From Chryseobacterium sp. HSC-36S06 (lineage in GTDB: Bacteria; Bacteroidota; Bacteroidia; Flavobacteriales; Weeksellaceae): DNA of 64,000 nucleotides. The stretch is taken from NCBI RefSeq assembly GCF_024171485.1, contig NZ_JALJZX010000001.1, forward strand, positions 1,054,001-1,118,000, in the 5' to 3' direction. Numbering within the stretch: position 1 is the first letter of the stretch; each line of letters opens with the position of its first letter. Below the pieces are notes generated by a model. The model made no database searches and was not told where the DNA came from. It saw nothing but the letters and a program-made list of their open reading frames with translations. Shown piece after piece: positions 26,030 through 35,246 of the stretch. A program made the translations under genes and the position numbers.

Positions 26030-26962
26030 TTACAAATTAAGATATACTGTACCTTCTATTTGGTTTTCGGTATAGATCACGATGTCTTTTCCGCTTAGTG
26101 AAATCTTGTTCCAGTAGTAGTTTCCTGCGAATCGGCTTTCGGTAATCTGTGCTTCTTTTCCGGAATCTGCGATTTTAATTTCTGTTGGATACCAGAAGTT
26201 TTTAGCTAGTCCGAAGGATGCTTTCTCTTCATCGGAAAATACATTCACTTCGCCAAAAAGTTTTGCCACGTAGGGGTTGTAAGGATTTTGATAAATTTCT
26301 TTTGGATGATCATTTTGAATAAGTCTTCCGTCATGTAACACAATAATTTGGTCAAGCCACGGCATCACTTCCTGAATTTCGTGAGTTGAAATTATCAGAG
26401 AAATCTCTTTCTCTTTCACATAATTGAAAAGCCGCTCACGTAGTTCAATTTTTCTTGAAAAATCAAGATTGCTGAAAGGTTCATCAAGCAGAAGAAGCTT
26501 AGGCATTACAGAAAGTGCCCGCGCGATGGCCACACGCTGCTGTTGCCCGCCGCTCAGATTTTTGGGAAGTATTTGCGCATATTCCTCGAGTTCTACAACA
26601 TGAAGCAGTTCCAGAACTTTTTCTCGCTTTTCCTTTAAATTGATATTAGAAATAAATTTTCCAACATTATCTGCCACCGTAGCATAAGGCATCAGGTCAT
26701 AGTTCTGCGCTACCAGTTTCATTTCACTTTCACCGGGAACAATGTTTTTTTTCGGTCCGTAGATGGGTTTTCCGTCAAAAATAATTTCGCCCTGCTCCCA
26801 GTCGAGCAAACCGTAAATCAGATTCAGCAGGGTAGATTTTCCGCAGCCGCTTTCCCCAGCCAAAGCAATGATTCTGCCTTTTTCAATCTTTAAATTAAGG
26901 TTTTGGAAAAGATCTTTTTCACGGGAATGCGAGAAAAATAAATGATTGATTTCTAATAGCAT
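26030..26962 (-). CDS. ABC transporter ATP-binding protein (PotA/ModC-like), solo
   Basis: A 310-aa ATPase with Walker A GESGCGKST near residue 36, Q-loop VAQNYDLMPYATVADNV, signature LSGGQQQRVAIARAL, Walker B LLLLDEPFSNLD and switch histidine ISTHE, all intact. Residues 235-310 form a small beta-rich tail like the regulatory domain of importer ATPases such as PotA or FbpC. No permease or binding protein is adjacent, so its partner must be elsewhere. TAATTTTG ends 5 nt before the ATG, one of the leaderless-type arrangements. Confidence 0.88.
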   Translation of the reverse strand: MLLEINHLFFSHSREKDLFQNLNLKIEKGRIIALAGESGCGKSTLLNLIYGLLDWEQGEIIFDGKPIYGPKKNIVPGESEMKLVAQNYDLMPYATVADNVGKFISNINLKEKREKVLELLHVVELEEYAQILPKNLSGGQQQRVAIARALSVMPKLLLLDEPFSNLDFSRKIELRERLFNYVKEKEISLIISTHEIQEVMPWLDQIIVLHDGRLIQNDHPKEIYQNPYNPYVAKLFGEVNVFSDEEKASFGLAKNFWYPTEIKIADSGKEAQITESRFAGNYYWNKISLSGKDIVIYTENQIEGTVYLNL

Positions 26963-26967
26963 ATTTG

Positions 26968-26975
26968 CAAAATTA
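26968..26975 (-). promoter_or_regulatory. TAATTTTG box 5 nt before the ABC ATPase gene
   Basis: A match to TAnnTTTG on the minus strand followed by CAAAT and then the ATG. No upstream TTG at the right distance, so support comes mainly from the recurrent geometry. Confidence 0.5.
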
Positions 26976-27042
26976 ATAATTTTGATTTTACTGTGAATTA
27001 TTTTTATTATTTTAGCGGAGTAAGAAAAAAAGCAATCATTTG

Positions 27043-27702
27043 ATGAAAAAAGTATTTAAATCAACAGTATTTTCAGCATTTATTTCAGGAGTTTTATTGG
27101 TTTCATGTGGGAAAGACAAACCGCTTACCAGCGAAAGCAGCGAAGTGATTACCACCACCGAGGGTGCGTCTTTCGCCGTAGATACTCTTAACAGTAAAAT
27201 TGAATGGAAGGGTTTTAAAGTACTGAAATCCGACAACACCAGTCATTTCGGAACGATTAAGTTTGAAAGCGGAGATGTAACTGTGAAAGACGGTAAACTT
27301 GAAAGCGGAAAATTTGTTGCCGATATGAGCAGTTTAACCTCTGTTGATTTAAAAGATGATGCAGAGCAGCTTAATAAACTGAACGGCCATTTAAAAAGCG
27401 GCGATTTTTTCGAAGTTGAAAAATTTCCCACCGCTTCTTACGAGATTACAAAAGTCTCTGAAAATGCAAACGGTGATTACAATACCCTGCTCGATGGTAA
27501 TTTGACGATTAAAGGAATTACAAAACCTGTTCAGTTCAATGCAAATGTAACAGTAAATGGCGGCGAGGTAAGTATTGCGACAGAGCCGAAAGACATTAGC
27601 AGAGAGGATTTTGGAGTGAAATTCCAAATGCCTGTAACAAACGGTATTATCAAAAACGAAGTCAATCTTCAGATTTTGATAAAGGCCCTCGAAAAGAAAT
27701 AA
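27043..27702 (+). CDS. YceI-domain lipoprotein
   Basis: A 219-aa lipoprotein; the signal sequence ends SGVLLVSCGKDK, with lipidation at the cysteine near residue 23. Residues 43-215 are a YceI lipocalin-like beta barrel (SKIEWKGFKVLKSDNTSHFG, GNLTIKGITKPVQFNANVT), a fold that binds polyisoprenoid or amide lipids in some members. The ATG at 27043 is preferred over the TTG one codon upstream. It is monocistronic, with a strong terminator downstream and the ABC ATPase transcribed divergently. Confidence 0.88.
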   Translation: MKKVFKSTVFSAFISGVLLVSCGKDKPLTSESSEVITTTEGASFAVDTLNSKIEWKGFKVLKSDNTSHFGTIKFESGDVTVKDGKLESGKFVADMSSLTSVDLKDDAEQLNKLNGHLKSGDFFEVEKFPTASYEITKVSENANGDYNTLLDGNLTIKGITKPVQFNANVTVNGGEVSIATEPKDISREDFGVKFQMPVTNGIIKNEVNLQILIKALEKK

Positions 27703-27731
27703 TTTTTTTATTTAAGTGTAATAAGTGATGT

Positions 27732-27766
27732 AAATCCGTCTCATTTTTAATGGGGCGGATTTTTTT
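27732..27766 (+). terminator. Terminator after the YceI gene
   Basis: A 14-bp stem (AAATCCGTCTCATT / AATGGGGCGGATTT, two G-U pairs, three-base loop) followed by a T tract. Confidence 0.82.
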
Positions 27767-27898
27767 AGGCCCTATTGTTCTTCAACGCATTAGATTAATT
27801 TTGAAGATGCCTGTGTGGCTTCAGTTTTTAGCTCAAAATTTCCTAAATTTGCAATCTTATAGAATAGCGTAAAACCAACGCCAAAAGCAAAACTAACT

Positions 27899-30556
27899 AT
27901 GACTTCACAACAGATACGCCAGCAGTTTTTAGATTATTTTAAAGAAAAAGGTCACCTAATCGTTCCTTCCGCACCTATTGTGCTAAAAGATGATCCCACG
28001 CTCATGTTCTCTAATTCAGGAATGACGCAATTCAAGGATTATTTTCTCGGTTACAAAGAACCAAAAGCGCCAAGAATTGCCGATACGCAAAAATGCCTGA
28101 GGGTTTCCGGGAAGCATAACGATTTGGATGATGTTGGCCGTGATACGTATCATCACACGATGTTTGAAATGTTGGGAAACTGGTCTTTCGGGGATTATTT
28201 TAAGAAAGAAGCGATCGGTTTTGCATGGGAACTGCTGACAGAAGTTTATAAAATTCCGAAAGAAAATTTATATGTAACTATTTTTGAAGGTGACGCTTCC
28301 GAAAATTTGGAACGCGACCAGGATGCTTATGATTACTGGAAATCCCATATCGACGAAAGCAGAATCATCAATGGAAACAAAAAAGACAATTTCTGGGAAA
28401 TGGGAGAGAGCGGACCTTGCGGACCATGCTCAGAAATCCATGTGGATTTAAGATCTGAAGAAGAGAAAGCTAAAATTCCCGGAGTTGAATTGATTAATAA
28501 TGATCATCCACAGGTCGTTGAAATCTGGAACAACGTTTTCATGGAGTTCAACAGAAAAGCCGACGGAAGTTTAGAGAAATTACCTGCACAGCACGTTGAC
28601 ACCGGAATGGGTTTTGAGCGTTTGTGTATGGCTTTGCAAGGCAAAAAATCGAATTACGATACCGATGTTTTCACCCCTTTAATTGCTAGAGTAGAAGAAC
28701 TGTCAGGTAAAAAATATACCGGAATTTTAGAAGATGAAAAAGACATCGCCATCCGTGTGGTGGTCGATCATATCAGGGCGGTTGCATTCGCGATTGCCGA
28801 TGGACAGCTGCCTTCCAACGGTGGTGCAGGTTATGTGATCAGAAGAATTTTAAGAAGAGCGATTTCGTATTCCTACCGGTTTTTAGGAATGAAAGAACCT
28901 TTCCTTTTCGACTTGGTAGCTGTTCTAAAAAGTGAAATGGGAGATTTTTTCCCGGAACTCGTAAAACAGCAAAAACTGGTTACCGAAGTGATTCGGGAAG
29001 AAGAAAATTCTTTCCTGAAAACCATCGAACACGGTTTGAAGAGAATCGATTTAATCATTAATGAAACCATTTCCAGAAACGAAAAAGCACTACCGGGTGC
29101 TGAGGTTTTTGAATTGTATGACACGTACGGATTCCCGGCCGATTTATCAAGAATCATCGCTGAAGAAAAGCAGCTGACGGTTGATGAAAAAGGATTTGAT
29201 GAAGAAATGGAAAAGCAGAAACAGCGTTCCAAAAAATCATCAGCGCAGAAAGTTCACGATTGGGTAATTCTGGAGGAAAAGCAGGAAAGTTTCGTTGGTT
29301 ACGACCAGACAGAAGCTGAAACATACATCACCCGCTACCGTAAAATCGAGAATAAGGACGGCGAATTTTATCAGATCGTTTTATCGAAATCTCCGTTTTA
29401 TCCTGAAGGCGGCGGTCAAGTTGGCGACAAAGGAATTCTTATTCCAAGTTATACAGAAGGTTTTGATATTTCAAGTCCTGATGTTTTTAATATTACCAAT
29501 TGTAGTGATATTATTGAGGTTTTAGAAACCAGAAAGGAAAATAACCTGATTGTTTCCCTGATTAAAGATTTACCGAAAGATGCTGGCGCTGTTTTTTACG
29601 CAAAAGTAAATACATCAGACCGCAAAAATACTCAGGCCAACCACTCGGTGACGCATTTATTACACGAAGCTTTACGTGAAGTTTTGGGAACTCACGTGGA
29701 ACAGAAAGGTTCTTTCGTAGGTCCTGATTATCTCCGTTTTGATTTTTCACATTTCTCTAAAATCAGCGAAGAAGAACTGAAACTGGTAGAAGAGAAAGTT
29801 AATGTAAAAATCAAGGAGAATATTGCATTGCAGGAATTCAGAAATATTCCGATTGCGGAAGCTATGGAAAAAGGCGCTATGGCGCTTTTCGGTGAAAAAT
29901 ACGGCGACAGCGTGAGAATGATTCAGTTCGGAACTTCACGCGAACTTTGTGGCGGAACTCATGTAAAAAGCACAGGCGAAATCGGCTATTTCAAAATTCA
30001 GAACGAAAGTTCTACCGCAGCAGGAATCAGAAGAATTGAAGCGATTTCCGGTGATAAATCTGCGGAATATTTCAAAAATCTGGAAGCTCAGATCAAAGAA
30101 ATTTCAGCTTTGTTGAAATCTAAAGATTTAACGAAATCTGTAGAAAAATTAATTGACGAAAATTCAGTTTTAAAATCTGAAATCGAATCTTTGAAAAAAG
30201 AAAAAGCAAAAGGCGAAACTGCCAACTGGAAAAATGATTTTGCTGAAAGCGGAGACAAGAAACTGTTGGTTAAAAAAGTTTCAATGGATGCGGGAAGCGT
30301 GAAGGATATCGTGTTCCAACTTAAAAAAGAAATTGAAAACTCGGTAATCATCATTATTTCAGATGCTGATCAGAAGCCGATGATTACCGTGGGAGTTTCA
30401 CAGGATCTGGAAGCAAAATACCACGCCGGCACTATCGTGAAAGAACTGGCGAAAGAAATTCAGGGCGGCGGCGGCGGAAATCCGGGCTTCGCGACTGCAG
30501 GCGGAAAGAACTTGGCAGGCATCGAAAATGCTTATCAGAAAGCGCTTGAAATTTAA
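27899..30556 (+). CDS. alaS: Alanyl-tRNA synthetase
   Basis: Charges tRNA-Ala; class II synthetase of 885 aa, normal length. The N-terminal catalytic domain begins [18 protein letters not shown]. The editing domain has [16 protein letters not shown] near residue 582 and the zinc ligands CGGTHV near residue 684. The C-terminal C-Ala domain ends in the glycine-rich [15 protein letters not shown]. All functional blocks are present. TAAATTTG at 27844-27851 gives a leader of about 45 nt. Confidence 0.98.
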   Translation: MTSQQIRQQFLDYFKEKGHLIVPSAPIVLKDDPTLMFSNSGMTQFKDYFLGYKEPKAPRIADTQKCLRVSGKHNDLDDVGRDTYHHTMFEMLGNWSFGDYFKKEAIGFAWELLTEVYKIPKENLYVTIFEGDASENLERDQDAYDYWKSHIDESRIINGNKKDNFWEMGESGPCGPCSEIHVDLRSEEEKAKIPGVELINNDHPQVVEIWNNVFMEFNRKADGSLEKLPAQHVDTGMGFERLCMALQGKKSNYDTDVFTPLIARVEELSGKKYTGILEDEKDIAIRVVVDHIRAVAFAIADGQLPSNGGAGYVIRRILRRAISYSYRFLGMKEPFLFDLVAVLKSEMGDFFPELVKQQKLVTEVIREEENSFLKTIEHGLKRIDLIINETISRNEKALPGAEVFELYDTYGFPADLSRIIAEEKQLTVDEKGFDEEMEKQKQRSKKSSAQKVHDWVILEEKQESFVGYDQTEAETYITRYRKIENKDGEFYQIVLSKSPFYPEGGGQVGDKGILIPSYTEGFDISSPDVFNITNCSDIIEVLETRKENNLIVSLIKDLPKDAGAVFYAKVNTSDRKNTQANHSVTHLLHEALREVLGTHVEQKGSFVGPDYLRFDFSHFSKISEEELKLVEEKVNVKIKENIALQEFRNIPIAEAMEKGAMALFGEKYGDSVRMIQFGTSRELCGGTHVKSTGEIGYFKIQNESSTAAGIRRIEAISGDKSAEYFKNLEAQIKEISALLKSKDLTKSVEKLIDENSVLKSEIESLKKEKAKGETANWKNDFAESGDKKLLVKKVSMDAGSVKDIVFQLKKEIENSVIIIISDADQKPMITVGVSQDLEAKYHAGTIVKELAKEIQGGGGGNPGFATAGGKNLAGIENAYQKALEI

Positions 30557-30577
30557 TATTTTAAATACACATCAATT

Positions 30578-30607
30578 AAAAACCCGGATTCAGCATCCGG
30601 GTTTTTT
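30578..30607 (+). terminator. Terminator after alaS
   Basis: AAAAACCCGGAT / ATCCGGGTTTTT, 12 bp with a five-base loop, followed by T residues. Confidence 0.87.
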
Positions 30608-30611
30608 GATG

Positions 30612-30642
30612 AAAAAAGATCCCTCTTAAACAAGGGATCTTT
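30612..30642 (-). terminator. Terminator of the small membrane protein gene
   Basis: AAAGATCCCT / AGGGATCTTT, read on the minus strand into six T residues. It lies back to back with the alaS terminator, so the convergent pair is insulated on both sides. Confidence 0.8.
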
Positions 30643-30670
30643 ATTAAGTGAAATATATGATGTGGTTTAC

Positions 30671-30913
30671 TTATTTGTTTCCGCCGCCTCTTGCAACCAA
30701 TGCGATGATTACGATAAGAACTAATGCACCGATTACCCAAACTAAAGGATTGCTCATCCAGTCACCACTCATCGCATCGCCGCCTTTGTCCAGGTCTACG
30801 TCAACATTTAAATCGGCTGCTTTATCCTGAGCTTTAACTAATATTGTGGCGAAGTTTGCTGCAACTGCCAGTGCGAAAATCTGAATCTTTGTAAGTAGGT
30901 TAGAACGTGTCAT
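30671..30913 (-). CDS. Small secreted/membrane protein, unknown function
   Basis: An 80-aa protein that I do not recognise. The N-terminus (about residues 8-28) is a hydrophobic signal segment ending near VKAQ, a typical flavobacterial signal-peptidase site. A short acidic stretch (DLNVDVDLDKGGDAM) follows. The C-terminus is one membrane helix (PLVWVIGALVLIVIIALVA) capped by RGGGNK. It has a dedicated terminator and sensible codon use, so I accept it as a real small gene. Confidence 0.65.
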   Translation of the reverse strand: MTRSNLLTKIQIFALAVAANFATILVKAQDKAADLNVDVDLDKGGDAMSGDWMSNPLVWVIGALVLIVIIALVARGGGNK

Positions 30914-31001
30914 AATTTAATTTTTTAATGTTATACTTCTGAGCATTCTAAAAGTGTACCAAAAATAAAATCACATTCAAAAAAGAAGGTTAAATTTGAG
31001 G

Positions 31002-31496
31002 TTATAAAATAAATTCCATCAGGTAATCGTCCATTACAAAGCCATTCCCGATATCAAAGACGCCTTCGGAATAAATGCTGAAACCTTGGGATTCATAAAC
31101 CGATTTCGCATTATTTTCTTTATTCACATTTAAAATAATTCGGGAATCTCCGTTTTCGGAAGTTTGTTTTTTAAGGAAGTTCAGTGCGGTTTTTCCGCAG
31201 CCTTTTCCTTTTGCCTGGTCAACTAGATAAATTCTGTGGAGTTTAGTGGTTTGCGGTTCGTAATAATGCTCGTAACCTATAAAACCTATGGCTATATTTT
31301 CATTAACAATTAAATAATAATGATAATTCGGATTCTGAAGATGTGTTGAAATTTCTTCAACCGAATACATTTCGGCTAGCATATAATCGATCTGTTCCTT
31401 AGAAAGAAGTTCTACATAGGCAGATTTCCATGATTTTTCTGCCAATTCGCGAATCAGCGGAATATCTTTTTCTGTTGCTTTGATTAATGAAGTCAT
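31002..31496 (-). CDS. GNAT-family N-acetyltransferase
   Basis: A 164-aa GNAT enzyme. The acetyl-CoA-binding motif A is HRIYLVDQAKGKGCGKTALN near residue 88, with the Q/RxxGxG/A loop as AKGKGCG. NVNKENNAKSVYESQGF is the C-terminal motif B. The family includes acetyltransferases for amines, amino acids and ribosomal protein N-termini; the acceptor is unknown. I use the ATG at 31496; a TTG two codons upstream is possible. It lies 8 nt after the phosphoesterase gene and is probably co-transcribed with it. Confidence 0.85.
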   Translation of the reverse strand: MTSLIKATEKDIPLIRELAEKSWKSAYVELLSKEQIDYMLAEMYSVEEISTHLQNPNYHYYLIVNENIAIGFIGYEHYYEPQTTKLHRIYLVDQAKGKGCGKTALNFLKKQTSENGDSRIILNVNKENNAKSVYESQGFSIYSEGVFDIGNGFVMDDYLMEFIL

Positions 31497-31504
31497 ATCC
31501 AATT

Positions 31505-32719
31505 TTAACTCAGTTCAAAAAGGGTGATTTCTGGCTCGATACCAACTCTTCCCGGGAATGCAATTACCCCGAAACCGCGGTTCACATATAAATATTTGCC
31601 CTGACTTTCGTATAAATCTGCCCATTTTTTATACCTGTACTGCACCGGCGACCAACGTACGTTTTTCAGATCGATGCCAAACTGCATTCCGTGCGTATGC
31701 CCCGAAAGCGTAAGCTGAACATTTGCCGGGTGATGTTTTACAACTTCGTCGAAATGGGTAGGGTCGTGGCTCATTAATATTTTTGCTGCTTCTGCTGGAA
31801 CACCAAGAGCGGCTTTATTCAAATCGCCGTATTGGGGAAAAGGCTTCAATCCCCAGTTTTCTACACCTAGAATATAAAGTTTTTCGCCATTCTTTTCGAT
31901 GAATCTGTGTTCATTCCGGAGCATTACGAAACCGGCTTCTTTTTGTAATTGAATTAAATTCGGGACATTCTGCGCTTTTTCTCCTTTAGATTTCCATTCT
32001 GCGTAATCTCCGTAATCATGATTTCCGAGGACAGAAAATTTTCCGTCTTTCGCCCGAATTCCCGCAAACATCGGTACAAAAGGTTTAAACTCACTGGCAA
32101 AATTATTCACGATATCGCCGGTACATAAAACCAGATCTGCATTCTGCTCATTAATTAAATCCACCGCTTTCTGCAGTTTTTCTGGATTAAAGAAACTGCC
32201 GGCATGAATATCTGAAATCTGAACGATTTTATAACCTTTGAAACTGTCGGGCAAACCTTTGATTTTAAGTTTTACGCGACGCACACGGTGTCTGTATTTT
32301 CCGAAAACAATTCCGTCAATAATCATCGCCGAGAAGCCCGCGGCTACTGCCAGCCCAATTATACTTACAAATTTTCTTCTTTCGGGGAAATAAGTTTCGG
32401 GTTTTACGAAAAATGTAAAAAGATAATTGAAGAATCTTGCGATGTCCTCCATTAATAGAAGAAGAACGATGAAAAGTTTCGGAACCAGAAAAATCAGAAA
32501 AATTGAAGATACAATCTGAATCCGGTGATGATCGCGGTCGCTCCGTTTGAAATTAAGCAGTTCGTAAACAAAGAAGGAGTATACCAAGAGCGTTACCAGC
32601 CAATATCCGACCCGTAGCCAACTGTTGGAAGTGATGGTTTTGAAGGCCTGATAGACGTAGAATTCCAGAATAAAAACAATTCCGGTAATGATTAAAAAAT
32701 TTTTCTGCATAAGTTTCAT
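31505..32719 (-). CDS. Membrane-anchored metallophosphoesterase (YkuE/YaeI-like)
   Basis: A 404-aa protein with about four N-terminal hydrophobic helices (roughly residues 7-25, 36-54, 70-95 and 117-137) and a calcineurin-like phosphatase domain from about residue 150. The metal-binding motifs are in order: VQISDIHAGSF, VLCTGDIVNN, VLGNHDYGDY, LMSHDPTHF and LSGHTHGMQFG. Relatives of this membrane-linked type include UDP-diacylglucosamine-hydrolase-like and YkuE proteins, so a lipid or envelope substrate is plausible but not shown. Confidence 0.88.
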   Translation of the reverse strand: MKLMQKNFLIITGIVFILEFYVYQAFKTITSNSWLRVGYWLVTLLVYSFFVYELLNFKRSDRDHHRIQIVSSIFLIFLVPKLFIVLLLLMEDIARFFNYLFTFFVKPETYFPERRKFVSIIGLAVAAGFSAMIIDGIVFGKYRHRVRRVKLKIKGLPDSFKGYKIVQISDIHAGSFFNPEKLQKAVDLINEQNADLVLCTGDIVNNFASEFKPFVPMFAGIRAKDGKFSVLGNHDYGDYAEWKSKGEKAQNVPNLIQLQKEAGFVMLRNEHRFIEKNGEKLYILGVENWGLKPFPQYGDLNKAALGVPAEAAKILMSHDPTHFDEVVKHHPANVQLTLSGHTHGMQFGIDLKNVRWSPVQYRYKKWADLYESQGKYLYVNRGFGVIAFPGRVGIEPEITLFELS

Positions 32720-32723
32720 TAAA

Positions 32724-32749
32724 AAAGCACAAAATCGATTTTGTGCTTT
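32724..32749 (-). terminator. Terminator of the FabH-like gene
   Basis: A perfect 26-base palindrome (AAAGCACAAAATC and its complement) with a T run on the minus strand, between the FabH-like stop and the phosphoesterase start. Confidence 0.83.
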
Positions 32750-32771
32750 CTTTATCTTTAAATATTATCTT

Positions 32772-33839
32772 TTAAGGGAATCTGTACACAATCGCATTGA
32801 TATTCATTCCCGCACCTACGGATGCAAAAACGATGTTACCTTTTTCTGCGAAGGATTGATCTTTCATTTCGCCCTTAATAATAAGGTCAAACATAGTTGG
32901 GATGGTGGCTACAGAAGAGTTTCCTAACTGCTGAATCGTCATTGGCGCAATGGCGTGATCATAATCCCTTTTACCATAAAGTTTAAACAGCCGCGAGATC
33001 ATAGCATAATCCATTTTAGCATTGGCCTGATGAATTAATATTTTGTCAATATCATCAATAGTCAAACCCGCTTTATCAATCGTTTGTTTAATGGCGTCTG
33101 GCACATTTTTCAGCGCATATTCATAAATTTTTCTGCCGTGCATTCTGATGTAGAGTGGGCGGCGGTCTTCGTCCTGTTTAAGTGAAGGTGCGTTCTCTAA
33201 GTAATTTAGTTCCGTATCATTGTCGCAAATTGTGCAGTCGGCAATGATTCCAACACTCTCATCTTCAGTAGCTTTTACAATAACAGCACCGGCTCCGTCC
33301 GCAAAGATCATTTTGTTCCTGTCGAAAGCATCTGTTACCCTGCTTAATGTTTCGGAGCCTACCACCAGGATTAGTTTTGCTTTTTTCGCTTTAATCAAGG
33401 TGTCGGCAAGAATCATTGCTTCAACCCAGCCCGGGCATCCGAAAATCATGTCGTAATTAACACAGTTGCGGTTTTTTATTCCGAGTTTATTTTTCACCCT
33501 AGCTGACATCGACGGCATGAAATTCGTCATTCCGTTTTTGTCAACTTCTCCGAAATTACTGGCGTAAATAATATAATCTAAATCTTCCTGATCGATTTTG
33601 GCGTCGTAGATAGCCTCTTTCGCAGCCTGAAAACCTAAATCGGAATTAAACTCATCATCCTCCAGATATCTTCGGTTTTCTATTTCAGTAATTTCTACAA
33701 ACTTCTGAATGATTTCTTCATTGGGCTTATTTATTCTGTCGCCTTCATCGGTATAAAAAACTGAATCCATGAAGTGATCTCTGCCGATAATTTTGCTGGG
33801 AATATAACTTCCTGATCCTATTATGATTGTATTGGGCAT
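32772..33839 (-). CDS. 3-oxoacyl-ACP synthase III-family protein (FabH-like)
   Basis: A 355-aa thiolase-fold condensing enzyme with the catalytic triad intact: cysteine in MIFGCPGWVEAM, histidine in ILIHQANAKMD and asparagine in QLGNSSVATIPTM. Such enzymes join an acyl-CoA starter to malonyl-ACP or make related Claisen condensations. It is longer than housekeeping FabH, with an insertion around residues 205-230, and has no fatty-acid genes beside it, so it is probably a specialised paralogue. TAACTTTG at 33872-33865 is a plausible -7 box with a 25-nt leader. Confidence 0.88.
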   Translation of the reverse strand: MPNTIIIGSGSYIPSKIIGRDHFMDSVFYTDEGDRINKPNEEIIQKFVEITEIENRRYLEDDEFNSDLGFQAAKEAIYDAKIDQEDLDYIIYASNFGEVDKNGMTNFMPSMSARVKNKLGIKNRNCVNYDMIFGCPGWVEAMILADTLIKAKKAKLILVVGSETLSRVTDAFDRNKMIFADGAGAVIVKATEDESVGIIADCTICDNDTELNYLENAPSLKQDEDRRPLYIRMHGRKIYEYALKNVPDAIKQTIDKAGLTIDDIDKILIHQANAKMDYAMISRLFKLYGKRDYDHAIAPMTIQQLGNSSVATIPTMFDLIIKGEMKDQSFAEKGNIVFASVGAGMNINAIVYRFP

Positions 33840-33941
33840 GTTTTTTTTATTGAAAAATTTCGGACAAAGTTAAGAATTATATTGTATCGGGTTGAATGAA
33901 AATTATTATTAAATTTGCAAAGGTTTTTTTGAACATCACAT

Positions 33942-34511
33942 ATGAGAATGAGTCCTGCCACTAAAGGTTTAATTATTTCGGTCATTGCTGTATTGTTTGC
34001 TTTTGGAGTTTACTTTTTGTTTTTGGCTAAAAAAAATTATTATCTTGTAGATAATCCAACTGGTGATACTTACTATTTCAAAATTAATAAAGGAGAGGAA
34101 AAAATTATCGGCGCAGGTCAGAAACTTCAGGTGAATCTGAATAAAGGTAAAAACATAATCCAGGTTTTCAACGGAAAGAAGGAATTACTTTATGATTCGG
34201 CGTTCGTCGTGAATAAGAACCGCGGCTTGGTAAATATTACCCATCAGGATTATTATATCAACGAACAGTTTTATGGCTATGGGCTTAACAAAGATTCTTT
34301 GATTGCCGCCAGAAAATCTACCATCATCGACGGGAAGAAGTTTGTAAACGAGCCGAAACATTTCAATAAACTATATACCGACGAATTCTACTACAACATC
34401 GACGAAGATTACGATAAAATCGTAAAAAATGTGCAGAGAGTGGAATCCCGGACCAAAATCTTCCGAAAAGTTGATTTCCTCAACTATTACAAAGAGTATT
34501 ACAAATTTTAA
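33942..34511 (+). CDS. Membrane-anchored protein of unknown function upstream of ubiE
   Basis: I do not recognise this 189-aa protein. Residues 8-28 form one membrane helix (GLIISVIAVLFAFGVYFLF), after which the chain is probably periplasmic, lysine- and tyrosine-rich, and ends FLNYYKEYYKF. It has no cysteines or lipobox. TAAATTTG at 33910-33917 with TTG about 15 nt upstream is a slightly short promoter match. It lies 14 nt before ubiE and 750 nt before porT, so it is probably the first gene of that operon. Confidence 0.65.
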   Translation: MRMSPATKGLIISVIAVLFAFGVYFLFLAKKNYYLVDNPTGDTYYFKINKGEEKIIGAGQKLQVNLNKGKNIIQVFNGKKELLYDSAFVVNKNRGLVNITHQDYYINEQFYGYGLNKDSLIAARKSTIIDGKKFVNEPKHFNKLYTDEFYYNIDEDYDKIVKNVQRVESRTKIFRKVDFLNYYKEYYKF

Positions 34512-34525
34512 AAAAAAACACAGCC

Positions 34526-35245
34526 TTGAATACAGTTAAGCCATACAATACCGAAGCCGGGAAAAAGCGTGAAGTTGAAGAAATGTTCGACAATATTGCT
34601 CCGAAATACGATCTGTTGAACCACGTACTTTCGATGAAAATCGATGTCCTTTGGCGAAATACACTCGTGAAATGGTTAAATAAAGACCAGCCAAAAGATG
34701 TTTTAGATGTAGCTACAGGAACAGGAGATCTCGCCATCACAGTTAACAAAGGAACTGGTGCAAAGGTTGTAGGTTTCGATTTGTCGCAGCAGATGTTGAA
34801 TGTTGGTATTGATAAAATAAAAAAACTTAATTTAGACGGCGAGATCAGCATGATAAAAGGGGATGCCGAAAACATGCCTTTCGAAAGCAATAAATTCGAT
34901 GCGGTAACCGTTGCTTTTGGAGTTAGAAATTTCGAGAATCTTGAAAAAGGTCTTGCTGAACTGAGAAGGGTAGTAAAGGAGAATAAAAGTGTTTATATCT
35001 TAGAATTTTCGAAGGTTGAAGGCTTTATGGGACCTTTATATATGTTTTACTTTAAAAATATCCTGCCGCAGATCGGTAAATTAGTATCTAAAGACAACCG
35101 TGCTTATACTTATCTTCCGGACTCTGTAAATGCATTTCCGTTTGGGGAGAAGATGAAAAATATCTTGCTGCAAACAGGATTTAAAAAGGTAGAATATAAA
35201 AAACTAAGCTTAGGTATCGCAACGATTTATAAGGCAACCAAATAG
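34526..35245 (+). CDS. ubiE: Demethylmenaquinone methyltransferase UbiE
   Basis: Methylates demethylmenaquinone to menaquinone, the respiratory quinone of flavobacteria. The 239-aa protein has MFDNIAPKYDLLNHVLSMKI near residue 20, SAM motif I VLDVATGTGDLAITV near residue 59, and VTVAFGVRNFENLEKGLAEL, all diagnostic of UbiE/MenG. The start is a TTG at 34526: the N-terminal PYNTEAGKKREVEE block belongs to the family, and no ATG lies upstream in frame before the previous stop. It is separated from porT by one base. Confidence 0.93.
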   Translation: MNTVKPYNTEAGKKREVEEMFDNIAPKYDLLNHVLSMKIDVLWRNTLVKWLNKDQPKDVLDVATGTGDLAITVNKGTGAKVVGFDLSQQMLNVGIDKIKKLNLDGEISMIKGDAENMPFESNKFDAVTVAFGVRNFENLEKGLAELRRVVKENKSVYILEFSKVEGFMGPLYMFYFKNILPQIGKLVSKDNRAYTYLPDSVNAFPFGEKMKNILLQTGFKKVEYKKLSLGIATIYKATK

Positions 35246-35246
35246 T

